Assembly: GCA_020846875.1 (NCBI GenBank) | Contig: JADLDB010000196.1 | Coordinates: 1-36,090 of the forward strand | DNA: 36,090 nt | Direction: 5' to 3' | Origin: Myxococcales bacterium | Lineage (GTDB): Bacteria; Myxococcota; Myxococcia; Myxococcales; Myxococcaceae | In this document: piece by piece, positions 23,445-31,510 of the stretch | How positions within the stretch are numbered: position 1 is the stretch's first letter | Layout of the letters: the number at the start of each line of letters is the position of its first letter | Notes under the pieces: model-generated | What the model saw: the letters and a program-made list of their open reading frames with translations, nothing else | Database searches by the model: none | Told to the model about the DNA's origin: nothing | Position numbers and translations under genes: made by a program

Positions 23445-24385
23445 GCTCGAGCCTGGTCGTCACGCGGTACTCGCCGGACCAAGCCGCGGAGTGGGACGCC
23501 TTCGTTGACGCGGCCCGCAACGGGCTGTTCCTCTTCCGCCGCGGGTACATGGACTACCACGCCGACCGCTTCCCGGATGCGTCGCTGCTGATTCGCGACG
23601 AGGGCCGGCTGATCGCCTTGCTTCCGGCCTCGCACGCGGCCGGAGCGCTCCTCTCTCACTCCGGCCTGACGTTCGGGGGCCTGGTGTTCGCGCCGTCCCT
23701 GCGGGCGGCGCAGGTCGTCGCGGCGCTCGGCGCGGTGAGGCACGCGCTGAGCGGCCTGGGGTATTCGCGGCTCGTCTACAAGCAGGTTCCTCCGTACTTC
23801 TACGAACCGCTCTCGAGCGAGGACTCCTATGCGCTCTTCAGGGCCGGAGCGCGGCTGACGCGGGTCGACGCGAGCTTCGTGTTGGACGTCGCCGCCCGCC
23901 CAGCGATCCAGGAGCGACGGCAGCGGTCGATGAAGAAGGCGCGTAAGGCGGGGGTGGAGGTAGGTGAATCAGGCGAGCTCGCGCGCTACTGGAGCGAGGT
24001 GCTGGTCCCGGTGCTCGAGGCGCGTCACGGGGTCGCGCCGGTGCACACCATCGCGGAGATGGAGCTCCTGAAAGCCCGCTTCCCCGAGAACATCCGGCTC
24101 TTCGTTGCGACCCGCGAGGGCCGCGTCGTCGCGGGGACGGTGCTGTACCTCTACCGCGGCCTCACGCACGCCCAGTACATCGCCGCGAACGACGAAGGCC
24201 GAGAGACGGGGGCGCTGGATCTGGTGTTCGGGCACGTCCTCGAGCAGCAGCCGCAGCCCGCGCGGTTCTTCAGCTTCGGGATCTCCACCGAGGAGCAGGG
24301 ACGGGTGTTGAACGAGGGGCTGGCGGAGTGGAAGGAAGGCTTCGGCGCCCGGAGTGTCCCGCATTGCACCTGGGAGGTGAGCTGA
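23441..24385 (+). CDS. GNAT / FemAB-like acyltransferase
   Basis: A 314-aa protein starting MSSSLVVTRYSPDQAAEWDAFVDAA. It shows the FemAB/Acetyltransf_6 layout of two GNAT-like halves. The first has NGLFLFRRGYMDYHADRFPDASL, with the family's residues for a small acyl-acceptor binding strand. The second has RLFVATREGRVVAGTVLYLY (about 213-232) and YIAANDEGRETGALDLVFG. A basic helix ERRQRSMKKARKAGV connects them. Relatives transfer amino acids or acyl groups to peptidoglycan or surface glycans, for example in exosortase-linked EPS clusters. ATG 23441 overlaps the previous stop as ATGA. It is the last gene of the fdtA operon and is convergent with the beta-propeller gene, with an 8-bp gap. Confidence 0.75.
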   Translation: MSSSLVVTRYSPDQAAEWDAFVDAARNGLFLFRRGYMDYHADRFPDASLLIRDEGRLIALLPASHAAGALLSHSGLTFGGLVFAPSLRAAQVVAALGAVRHALSGLGYSRLVYKQVPPYFYEPLSSEDSYALFRAGARLTRVDASFVLDVAARPAIQERRQRSMKKARKAGVEVGESGELARYWSEVLVPVLEARHGVAPVHTIAEMELLKARFPENIRLFVATREGRVVAGTVLYLYRGLTHAQYIAANDEGRETGALDLVFGHVLEQQPQPARFFSFGISTEEQGRVLNEGLAEWKEGFGARSVPHCTWEVS

Positions 24386-24393
24386 TCCCAGCG

Positions 24394-25308
24394 TCAGCGC
24401 TTGCGGCGCGCGACGCCGATGCCCTCTCGACCGAAGTCGTTGCCGTTGTAGAAGCCGAGCACCCCCGAAGGAGTTTCTACCGTCGCGAGGTACATGATCG
24501 CCTGACTGTCGAAGCCGGCATGCGAGACGTCGAGGCCCAGCTCCGCGTCGCGGCGGGTGAAGGCGAGGCCGTCGGTGGAGCTCGCGTAGCCCAGCCGGTA
24601 GGCCCCGAGGGAGCGCCGCCGCACTGAGTAGAAGAGTTCCCAGCCCGTCTCGCTCCGCAGAAGCCATGGGCGGCCAAACCCGTGTTCATCGGGGTCGGAC
24701 AGCTCCATCACGACGCGGCCCGCGTCTGGCCACGTGCGGCCGTCCGGCGACTCGACGTATCTCAGGTCGTAGACAGGGACGTGCTTGCCGGCCACCTCCG
24801 TCCACTGGTTGCCGCCGATGTACCACATGGCAAAGCGCGCCCCGTCGAAGTCCACGAACGGGCCGCAGCGGAAGTAGGCCTCGCCTTCGGAGCGATCCAG
24901 GACCGGCACCTCTGCGTAACGGTGGAAGGTGAGCCCGTCGTCCACGCTGATGGCGAGGCCGGTGAAGAGGCGGTACCGCACTCCCCGGCAGAGCTCGAAG
25001 CCGACGTAGTACATCAACACCTCGTCCCCGCGGCCGCGGAGGACGGACGTCACCACCACCCCGTTATCGTCGAAGCAGCCTGGGCGGCCGAGTTCCAGGA
25101 GCGGCCCCGGCTGCCGGATCACCCGGGTCGGACTCAAGGAGTCCACCTCGAGGAAGGACGGCCGGCCGCGACCTTCGCTGTCGCACGCCGAGTAGTAGAT
25201 CCGCAAAGCCCCGGACCGTGAGAGGTACGGCGTGGGGATCATGGCGTGGCTCAGCGCCCATGGCTCCCGCACCGGCAAGGTGATGAGGCCCAGCTTCGAC
25301 CAGTTCAC
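24394..25308 (-). CDS. Five-bladed beta-propeller, GH43/GH68-like protein of unknown activity
   Basis: A 304-aa protein read from GTG 25308, preceded by AAGAGG about 6 nt upstream. Repeated blade motifs are visible: IPTPYLSRSGALRIYYSACD (about 24-43), CFDDNGVVVTSVL (about 78-90), GLAISVDDGLTFHRY, FRCGPFVDFDGARFAMWYIGG, YVESPDGRTWPDAG and GYASSTDGLAFTRRD. Acidic residues in such positions serve as catalytic residues in GH43/GH62-clan enzymes. No signal peptide is visible, so it appears cytoplasmic. Related proteins of unknown function often sit beside sugar-nucleotide modifying enzymes in O-antigen clusters. Glycosidase activity should not be assumed. It stands alone between the fdtA operon and a divergent GT2 gene. 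Confidence 0.65.
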   Translation of the reverse strand: MNWSKLGLITLPVREPWALSHAMIPTPYLSRSGALRIYYSACDSEGRGRPSFLEVDSLSPTRVIRQPGPLLELGRPGCFDDNGVVVTSVLRGRGDEVLMYYVGFELCRGVRYRLFTGLAISVDDGLTFHRYAEVPVLDRSEGEAYFRCGPFVDFDGARFAMWYIGGNQWTEVAGKHVPVYDLRYVESPDGRTWPDAGRVVMELSDPDEHGFGRPWLLRSETGWELFYSVRRRSLGAYRLGYASSTDGLAFTRRDAELGLDVSHAGFDSQAIMYLATVETPSGVLGFYNGNDFGREGIGVARRKR

Positions 25309-25343
25309 GGCGAACCTCTTCAGTCACCTCGCGCTACGGTAGG

Positions 25344-26384
25344 ATGAGCCCAGCAAACATGGGTCGTTCGCACGACGTGAAGGTTAGTATTCTGACGCCC
25401 GCGTTCAACCACGAGCGGTTCGTCGAACAGTCGATCCGCAGTGCCTGGGCGCAGACCCACTCCGACGTCGAGCACATCATCGTCGACGACTGCTCGACCG
25501 ACGGCACGCCGGCGCTCATCGAGCGGGTGATCCGCGATGCGCCGATCCCGACGCGCTTCATTCGCAACGTGCGGAACGTCGGGCCCGGACGGACCGTCAA
25601 CCTGGCCTTCGAGCACTCCACGGGAGACTGGGTGTGCTTCCTCGCCTCGGACGACGCCTACGCCCCGTGGAAGCTGGAGAAGCTGCTCGCCTTCGCGCAG
25701 CGCCTCGGGCCCGACTTTGGTGTCTTGCACGGGGACTGTTGGGCCATGGACGAGGTGGGGGCGATCGGCGGGCGGCTGTACGAGCGCTCGATCATCCGCC
25801 CCGCGCACGGAGACGTCTTTCTCGACTACGCGATGGGCCGCGTTGGCGTGAACGGGCTGGGTGTGCTCATTCGGAGAGACGTCTTCCAGGCGATCGGGGG
25901 CAACGACCCGGTGCTGCTCGCGGAGGACTTCGACTTCTACCTACGCCTGGCGCGCATCACCCGCTTCGCATACCTGAATGAGGGGGTGGCGTACGTCCGC
26001 GCGCTTTCCTCCAGCCTTGGGCGAAACCCGACGCGGTACATGGATTCGGTCTTCGCGGCGCTCGAGCGGCAGCGCGAAGCGCTCGGCGGGCACTATCGAG
26101 AGGCCCTCCACACTTTGCACCTCCGCGCGTTCGATGCCTACGCGCGGTTTGGGCCGATGCGCCGCGCCGTGAGCCACGGGAAGGACGCGCTGATGACGGC
26201 GTCAGATCCAGGACAACTGGCGGTGGCCGCCCGTCACATCGCGCTCGGGGGTACCCGTGAGGCGGTGGTGAAGGTAGTCTCGCCGTACCTACCTGGAGCC
26301 GTCCGGGACGCACTCCGGAGGCTCAACCGAGGCCTCATGCGGCGGACGTACGGTGCGCGCGGGCCATCCCAGCGATCGTTGTGA
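25344..26384 (+). CDS. Glycosyltransferase, GT2 family (GT-A fold)
   Basis: A 346-aa inverting-type glycosyltransferase. Motifs run in order: VSILTPAFNHERFVEQSIRS (about 14-33), IIVDDCSTDGT (about 45-55), the metal-binding acidic ASDDA (101-105) and LLAEDFDFYLRLA with the ED acceptor-activation motif (about 193-205). The C-terminal 100 residues are helical and variable. ATG 25344 gives the longest form; ATG 25359 has AGGATGAG about 10 nt upstream and may be the true start, and GTG 25377 is just before the domain. It is monocistronic, and a GTG at 26381 overlaps its stop codon. It would add one sugar of the repeat unit; donor unknown. Confidence 0.88.
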   Translation: MSPANMGRSHDVKVSILTPAFNHERFVEQSIRSAWAQTHSDVEHIIVDDCSTDGTPALIERVIRDAPIPTRFIRNVRNVGPGRTVNLAFEHSTGDWVCFLASDDAYAPWKLEKLLAFAQRLGPDFGVLHGDCWAMDEVGAIGGRLYERSIIRPAHGDVFLDYAMGRVGVNGLGVLIRRDVFQAIGGNDPVLLAEDFDFYLRLARITRFAYLNEGVAYVRALSSSLGRNPTRYMDSVFAALERQREALGGHYREALHTLHLRAFDAYARFGPMRRAVSHGKDALMTASDPGQLAVAARHIALGGTREAVVKVVSPYLPGAVRDALRRLNRGLMRRTYGARGPSQRSL

Positions 26385-26587
26385 CTCGATTGCCGAGGTT
26401 GAATCGCGCGCCGAGCGGGGAGTTGCTGATCGCGCGCGAGAGGCTCTTGAGGAGCGACCTCGCGGATCGAGCTGGTCTTTCGATTGCGCACGCGCCGCTG
26501 CAGACTCACCGCCGCCACAAAGAGGTGTGGCTGGGCCTCGAGGTGATGAAGCCCGCCGCAAGCAGGGCCGCGGGGCGTCGGCTCCCG
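26381..26587 (+). other. Convergent 3' gap with a possible coding remnant
   Basis: The roughly 200 bp between the GT2 stop and the FkbM stop contain a plus reading frame from GTG 26381 (GTGA overlap with the GT2 stop). It begins with a short helical stretch, SGELLIARERLLRSDLADRAG, and then runs on, without a stop, as the antisense of the methyltransferase gene. It might be a worn gene fragment or chance. Direct copies of ATCGCGCGC lie at 26403-26411 and 26429-26437. No clear terminator was seen. Confidence 0.25.
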
Positions 26588-27544
26588 TCATCGCGCGGCG
26601 ACCTCGCGAAAATGCGCCTCGAGGCGGGCCGGCATCGCCGCGCTCGTCGAGAGGACGAGGTTCGCCTGCTCTCCCTGGCCCGAGCGCAGCGACTCGAGGG
26701 GATGGTCCACGGCCGCTGGTTCCTCCAGGGACGGCACGCGCCAGGCGCGATAGCCACACTGCTCGAGCAGTCCCACCGCTCGCGAGACGGTCGCCTCCCT
26801 GCCACGCGTCCACGTCGGGGTCCACTCGAGCACCAGGTCCGGCCGGAGCCGCGACAGGGTCTGTTCGCCGCCGGCGAGCACGTCCGGCTCGAAGCCCTCC
26901 ACATCGATCTTCAGGAGATCCGGCTCGAGCCCCCGCTGCGCGACGAGCTGATCGAGCGTCACCGCGTCGACCTCGATCGTCTCCACCGCCTGCGCTTCGG
27001 GTCGAGCCACCGCGGAAGTGAAGCCGGAGTCGTCACCCGCGAAGGCGAAGAGCTTCAGCGTGCCGGGCAGCGACGCGACCGCGAGGTTGACTGGCCTCAC
27101 CCGAAGCAGCGGGTTGAGCTGGGTGTTCGCCGCCAGCCGCGCGAAGGTTCGCGGGTGCGCCTCGACGGCCGTCACCTCACAGCCCGGCGCGCGGGCCGCC
27201 GTGCGCAGCGAATAGATGCCCACGTTGGCCCCCACGTCGATGAGGCAGCGGCTTTCCTGGGAGAGGCAGGACAAGCTCTCGAAGTTGGGGTCAAGCCAGC
27301 CGAAGTAGTGCACCCACTGGATGAACTCGTGGGGGAAGAGGTCCAGTCGAACGCCCCCAACCACGACGTGTCGCACGTCCTGCGGGTCGAACTGCCCCGG
27401 CTGAGGGAGCAGATGAGCCAGGCCCTGCTGGATGCGGCGCGGCGACTGCCACATTGCCCGGCGGAGCGCCCTCTCGGTCACACCACCCCGAATGCGGGCA
27501 CGAACACGGTGCAGCAGGTCCCTCAGCAGGCCACGGGTGCTCAT
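26588..27544 (-). CDS. FkbM-family SAM-dependent methyltransferase
   Basis: A 318-aa protein. After an about 90-residue N-terminal region it has the FkbM signature: CLIDVGANVGIYSLRTAA (about 98-115), VTAVEAHPRTFARL, NLAVASLPGTLKLF and DLLKIDVEGFEPDVLAGGE (about 211-229). The family O-methylates sugars and polyketides, so a glycan O-methylation role is likely. ATG 27544 overlaps the asnB stop (ATGA), indicating coupling. An in-frame ATG at 27565 with a GGTGG upstream is an alternative that would add seven residues. It is the last gene of the five-gene minus operon. Confidence 0.88.
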   Translation of the reverse strand: MSTRGLLRDLLHRVRARIRGGVTERALRRAMWQSPRRIQQGLAHLLPQPGQFDPQDVRHVVVGGVRLDLFPHEFIQWVHYFGWLDPNFESLSCLSQESRCLIDVGANVGIYSLRTAARAPGCEVTAVEAHPRTFARLAANTQLNPLLRVRPVNLAVASLPGTLKLFAFAGDDSGFTSAVARPEAQAVETIEVDAVTLDQLVAQRGLEPDLLKIDVEGFEPDVLAGGEQTLSRLRPDLVLEWTPTWTRGREATVSRAVGLLEQCGYRAWRVPSLEEPAAVDHPLESLRSGQGEQANLVLSTSAAMPARLEAHFREVAAR

Positions 27545-29403
27545 GGGCGAAGCGTGGGCTTCCATCGGTTCCACCATTCGGCGGCAATCAACATGTACCA
27601 GACTCTCCCGGCGAAACCGTGCACGCCCCGCGCATAGAGCCGCACCTGGCGGCGCAGTTCCCGGCGGTCGAGGACCTCGGCGATCGCTGAGCTCTCGATG
27701 CGTTCGAGCGTCAGCTCGGGCGGCACGCTCGACAGCCACTCGGCGATGGGCGGCGCGAAGCCCATCTTCTTTCGGGTGAAGACGCTCGACGGTAGCGAGG
27801 CGGAGAAGAGCTCGCGCAGCGGCCGCTTCGAGCCGCGCTCGTCCAGCAGCCAGTCGGGGCGAGCGGCCATGACCAACTCGAAGAGCCGGTGATCCAGCAG
27901 CGGGCTGCGCACCTCCAGCCCGACCGCCATGCTGGCGCGATCCACCTTCACGAAGTTGTCTTCCGGCAGGTAGTTCTCGATGTCACAGGCCATCATTTGG
28001 AGGAGGGGGGGCCGGTGGGAATGGCGGGCGAGGGAGAGCTCGAGCGGATCGCGCCAGGGCGCCTCCGCGCGCAGCACCGGCGGCCAGCGGCGGGTCGCAT
28101 AGGCGCGCAGCTCGCTGGGGTAGGCCACCTCGAGCCGCCTCCGCGCGCGCGCCAGGCGTGAGGTCCCCCGAAGCCAGGTGGGTACGGTCTGCTGTGCGGT
28201 CGCGAGGACGGCATCCACCGCGCCGGGCAGCCGCCGGTACCGCTCGTGCGCCGCGAGCGCGACCTGGTACCGCGCGTATCCCCCGAGCAGCTCGTCTCCT
28301 CCGTCCCCCGAGAGGGCCACCGTTACGTGTTTGCGCATCTCCCGGGTGATGGCCAGCGTGGGAATCGCCGACGGGTCGCCATGCAAGTCGCCCCACACCT
28401 CGACGACGGCCGCGGCCAGACTCTCTGGAGGAGGCGCAACGCGCAATTCGGTGTGCACGCTGCCGAGGTGCTGAGCGACCTCCCGCGCGAACGCGCCTTC
28501 CGAGTACCGGGGATCGTCGAAGTCCGCGGTGTAGGTTCGCAACGGGGTGGCGGAAAGCGCGCGCCCGGCCAGTAGAGAGACCACCGAGGAGTCCACGCCT
28601 CCACTGAGGAAGGCGCCCAGCGGGACGTCCGAGCGGAGGCGAATCCGCACCGCGTCCGCCAGCGTCGCGCGGAATTGCTCCAGCCAGGCCTCTCGGTTGG
28701 ACGCCGGTGGCGGTGACGGCAACGCCCAGTAGCGGTGCACGCGCGTGCGAAGGACGCCGTCGTCCACCCAGGCCTCGAGCGCGCAGCCCTGCGGCACCAC
28801 CTGCACGGTCGACAGCCCACAGCGCGGGGCCGCGACGAAGCCGTATTGGAGAAACTCGCCCAGGCGATCGAGCGTGGTCTCGCGGGCGACCTCGTCGTCG
28901 ACAAGGAGCGCCGGCAGCTCGCTGGCAAACCGCAGGGTCCCTCGTCGAGTCATCGCCCAGTACAGCGGCTTCTTTCCGAGTCGATCGCGGACCAGCCAGA
29001 GCCGTTGACGGCGCTCCTCCCAGACGGCAAAGGCGAACATGCCCACCGCCCCGGACAGCGCACTCACCCCCTTGCGCGCCCACTCCTCCGCGAGCACCTC
29101 GGTGTCGCCGGTGGTCCGCCAGCCGCCGTCCGGCGCCTGCGCGCGCGCTTTGATCTCGAGGTAATTGTAGAGTTCGCCGTTGAAGGCGAGCGCGACGCGG
29201 CGATCCGCGGACCACATCGGCTGCGCCGCTCGTGGGTCGAGGTCGAGGATCGCCAGGCGCCGGTGCCCCAATAGGCACGGCCCCGACCTCACGGTGCCCC
29301 GCCCGTCGGGGCCACGGTGCGCGAGTGACGTGTCGGCCCGTGAGGAGAACGGCTCCGCCGGAGCGCTCACATCCAACCGCAGCTCTCCAAAGATGCCACA
29401 CAT
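27541..29403 (-). CDS. asnB: AsnB-like glutamine-dependent amidotransferase (paralogue 2)
   Basis: A 620-aa protein starting MCGIFGELRLDV with the glutaminase nucleophile Cys2, then LAHRGPDGRGT (about 28-38), GHRRLAILDLDPRAAQPM and FNGELYNYLEIK. The synthetase half has VPLGAFLSGGVDSSVVSLL (about 261-279), VTVALSGDGGDELLGGY and the VKVDRASMAVGLEVRSPLLDHRL block near the C-terminus. It is in the same operon as a second paralogue (31507-33420), a UDP-glucuronate-epimerase-like SDR and a GT4. This points to amidation of a uronic-acid residue rather than free aspartate. It begins 2 bp after the glycosyltransferase stop and overlaps the FkbM start by 4 bp. Confidence 0.9.
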   Translation of the reverse strand: MCGIFGELRLDVSAPAEPFSSRADTSLAHRGPDGRGTVRSGPCLLGHRRLAILDLDPRAAQPMWSADRRVALAFNGELYNYLEIKARAQAPDGGWRTTGDTEVLAEEWARKGVSALSGAVGMFAFAVWEERRQRLWLVRDRLGKKPLYWAMTRRGTLRFASELPALLVDDEVARETTLDRLGEFLQYGFVAAPRCGLSTVQVVPQGCALEAWVDDGVLRTRVHRYWALPSPPPASNREAWLEQFRATLADAVRIRLRSDVPLGAFLSGGVDSSVVSLLAGRALSATPLRTYTADFDDPRYSEGAFAREVAQHLGSVHTELRVAPPPESLAAAVVEVWGDLHGDPSAIPTLAITREMRKHVTVALSGDGGDELLGGYARYQVALAAHERYRRLPGAVDAVLATAQQTVPTWLRGTSRLARARRRLEVAYPSELRAYATRRWPPVLRAEAPWRDPLELSLARHSHRPPLLQMMACDIENYLPEDNFVKVDRASMAVGLEVRSPLLDHRLFELVMAARPDWLLDERGSKRPLRELFSASLPSSVFTRKKMGFAPPIAEWLSSVPPELTLERIESSAIAEVLDRRELRRQVRLYARGVHGFAGRVWYMLIAAEWWNRWKPTLRP

Positions 29404-29405
29404 GA

Positions 29406-30557
29406 TCAGCGCCAGCCCCTCTCGAAGGCCAGGCGATCGAAGAGCGCTTCCCAGCGGTCTGCGCAGACGCGAATGTCGAAGTCCTGCTCGATGCGGCGTC
29501 GCGCCTCACGCCCGAGGCGCTCCTTGAGACCGGGCGTGGCCTCCAGTCTGCCCAACGCTTCCGCGATGCCACTGGAGCTGCGCGGCTGCACGAGCAGGCC
29601 GCTGCGGTCGTGCTCCACGAAGTCCAGGGCGCCGGCGAGGCCTGGCGTGACGACCGGAGTCCCGACGGCCATCGCCTCCGCCAGCACCCGGCCGAAGCCC
29701 TCCCCGTGCGGGCTGGGCAGAGCGAGGGCGTCGGCCGCCGCGATGACGGGCATCAACTCGGATTGAGGCACCGTCCCCATAAACCGGACTGCGCGCCCCA
29801 GGCCCAGCCCCTCGGCCAGCCGCTTGAGCTCCTGCTCGCGGGGTCCCGCGCCGTAGAGGAGGACGACCACCTTTGCGCTGCCCAGTTCCGCGGCGGCCTG
29901 GATCAAGTACTCGTGGCCCTTGTCCGACGCGAGCCGCGCGGGGCACACCACGGTGAACGCGTTGCCCAGCCCGAGCCGCGCGCGGGCGTCGGCCTTCCCT
30001 GCGTCGGCCTGCCGCTGGAGCTCGGCGACCGGAAAGCCGTTCCAGATCACGTCGACGTGGCGCAGGCCCAGGTGCCGCTCATGGTGCCGCGCCACCGCGG
30101 TGCTGATGCCCACGTGTCCCTGGACGGCAGTCCTCATGAGCGCGCCGTAGGCGGCTCTGCGGGCCCGCCGCTGCGGGTTGTTGGCCGGGTAAACGTCGAA
30201 GTCGACGTGATGGTACGAGGCGACGCGGATCGGCCGCCTCGCCAGAGGACGGGTGAGGGCCGAGGTCATCGAGGCTTCGGCCATCAGGCTGCGGACGAAG
30301 TCGAACACCCCCAGGTGGATGACTCGCGCGAGGGCCGCCACCCGGCGTGGACCGTTGACGAGGCCAGGCAGGCCCAGCCGGTGGACCTTGAGGCCCGCGG
30401 CTTCGAAGTCACCGAGCAGGTCGTCCGGCTCGTGCAGCGAGCAAATCTCCACGTCGTGACCCCGGGCCGACAGCTCGGCCGCGGCGAACAAGAGCGAGTA
30501 CTCGGCGCCGGCCCGGTTGAGCGAGGGGACAACCTGGAGGATCCGCCAGCGAGTCAC
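29406..30557 (-). CDS. Glycosyltransferase, GT4 family
   Basis: A 383-aa GT-B protein. GTG 30557 overlaps the stop of the epimerase as GTGA and precedes the conserved opening RILQVVPSLNRAGAEYSLL, which carries the acceptor-side G-A-E/G-G loop. Further blocks are RVASYHHVDFDVYP (about 113-126), VVCPARLASDKGHEYLIQA (about 203-221) and the E-x7-E region HGEGFGRVLAEAMAVGTPVV (about 288-307). An open frame extends further upstream but lies within the epimerase gene. It is the third gene of the five-gene operon. Linkage unknown. Confidence 0.9.
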   Translation of the reverse strand: MTRWRILQVVPSLNRAGAEYSLLFAAAELSARGHDVEICSLHEPDDLLGDFEAAGLKVHRLGLPGLVNGPRRVAALARVIHLGVFDFVRSLMAEASMTSALTRPLARRPIRVASYHHVDFDVYPANNPQRRARRAAYGALMRTAVQGHVGISTAVARHHERHLGLRHVDVIWNGFPVAELQRQADAGKADARARLGLGNAFTVVCPARLASDKGHEYLIQAAAELGSAKVVVLLYGAGPREQELKRLAEGLGLGRAVRFMGTVPQSELMPVIAAADALALPSPHGEGFGRVLAEAMAVGTPVVTPGLAGALDFVEHDRSGLLVQPRSSSGIAEALGRLEATPGLKERLGREARRRIEQDFDIRVCADRWEALFDRLAFERGWR

Positions 30558-31510
30558 CGCACCTGCCCCTCGGCCTCGAGCCAGGCACAGAGGTCGCTCA
30601 CCGCTGACTCGAAGCTGCGGCGCGGCGCGTAGTCGAGCAGCTCGCGCGCCTGGGTGAGGTCGGCCATGGTCGCGTCCACGTCCCCCTTCTGCATCGGTGT
30701 GTGCTCGATGATGGGCTCGACGCCCAGCTGCCTGGCGATGCTGCGGACCATCTCCAGCAGGCGCACTGGCTTGCCCGCTCCCAGGTTCACGACGTGGTAG
30801 CCCCGCGCGCGGTCGAGCGCGGCCACCACTCCGTCGACGATGTCGAGGACGTGCGTGTAGTCCCGCTCGGACGAGCCATCGCCGAACAAAGTGATGCGCT
30901 CGCCCGCGGCGATCTTCTTCGCGAACTTGTGGATGGCGAGATCCGGCCGCTGCCGGGCGCCCACGGCGGTGAAGAAGCGCAGGCAGATCACGTTCAGCCC
31001 GTGGAGGTGGTGCGCGGTGAAGCACTGCAGCTCGCCGGCCCGCTTGCTCGCGGCATAGGGTGAGAGAGGCCTGTCGGCGCCGAGCGCCTCTCGCGAGGGT
31101 CGAGGCGAGTCATTGCCGTACACCGAAGACGAGGACGCGAACACCAGCCGCGTCACGCCGGCCTGGGCGCAGGCGTCGAGGACGCTCTGGGTGCCTTCCA
31201 CGTTGTTCTGCATGTACCACCGAGGGCGCTCGACGGACGGTCGCACCCCGGCCCAGGCCGCGAGGTGCACGACGGCTTCGACGTGGTGCCGGGCGAGGGT
31301 GTCGCGGAGCACGGCCTCGTCACGAATGTCGCCGCGCACCAGGGCGAAGGCGGGGTGGCCTTGCACGCCGGTCAGGTTGCGCTCCTTGCGCTGCGGCGCG
31401 TAGAAGTCATTGAAGTTGTCCAGCACCACCACCCGGTCCCCGCGCGCGAGGAGGGCCTCCGTCAGGTGGGAGCCGATGAAGCCTGCGCCTCCGGTGACGA
31501 GCACGGTCAT
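30554..31510 (-). CDS. NAD-dependent epimerase, UDP-glucuronate 4-epimerase-like
   Basis: A 318-aa extended SDR. It has VTGGAGFIGSHLTEALLARG (5-24), the UDP-GlcA-epimerase-like LDNFNDFYAPQRKERNL (30-46), HLAAWAGVRPSVE (82-94) and FASSSSVYG (124-132). The catalytic YAASK follows (Tyr152, Lys156), then CLRFFTAVGARQRPDLAIHKF, which resembles the GP-x-GRPDMA signature of UDP-glucuronate 4-epimerases. It probably converts UDP-GlcA, made by the Ugd encoded about 2 kb away, to UDP-GalA; UDP-glucose epimerase or dehydratase activity cannot be excluded. ATG 31510 overlaps the upstream asnB stop (ATGA), and its own stop overlaps the GT4 start. Confidence 0.87.
   Translation of the reverse strand: MTVLVTGGAGFIGSHLTEALLARGDRVVVLDNFNDFYAPQRKERNLTGVQGHPAFALVRGDIRDEAVLRDTLARHHVEAVVHLAAWAGVRPSVERPRWYMQNNVEGTQSVLDACAQAGVTRLVFASSSSVYGNDSPRPSREALGADRPLSPYAASKRAGELQCFTAHHLHGLNVICLRFFTAVGARQRPDLAIHKFAKKIAAGERITLFGDGSSERDYTHVLDIVDGVVAALDRARGYHVVNLGAGKPVRLLEMVRSIARQLGVEPIIEHTPMQKGDVDATMADLTQARELLDYAPRRSFESAVSDLCAWLEAEGQVR

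Noticed and set aside
26588-27637. Plus-strand frame running across the fkbM gene
   Set aside because: The part over fkbM is antisense noise; the minus frame has complete FkbM motifs. Only the short part before 26588 is kept as a doubtful remnant.
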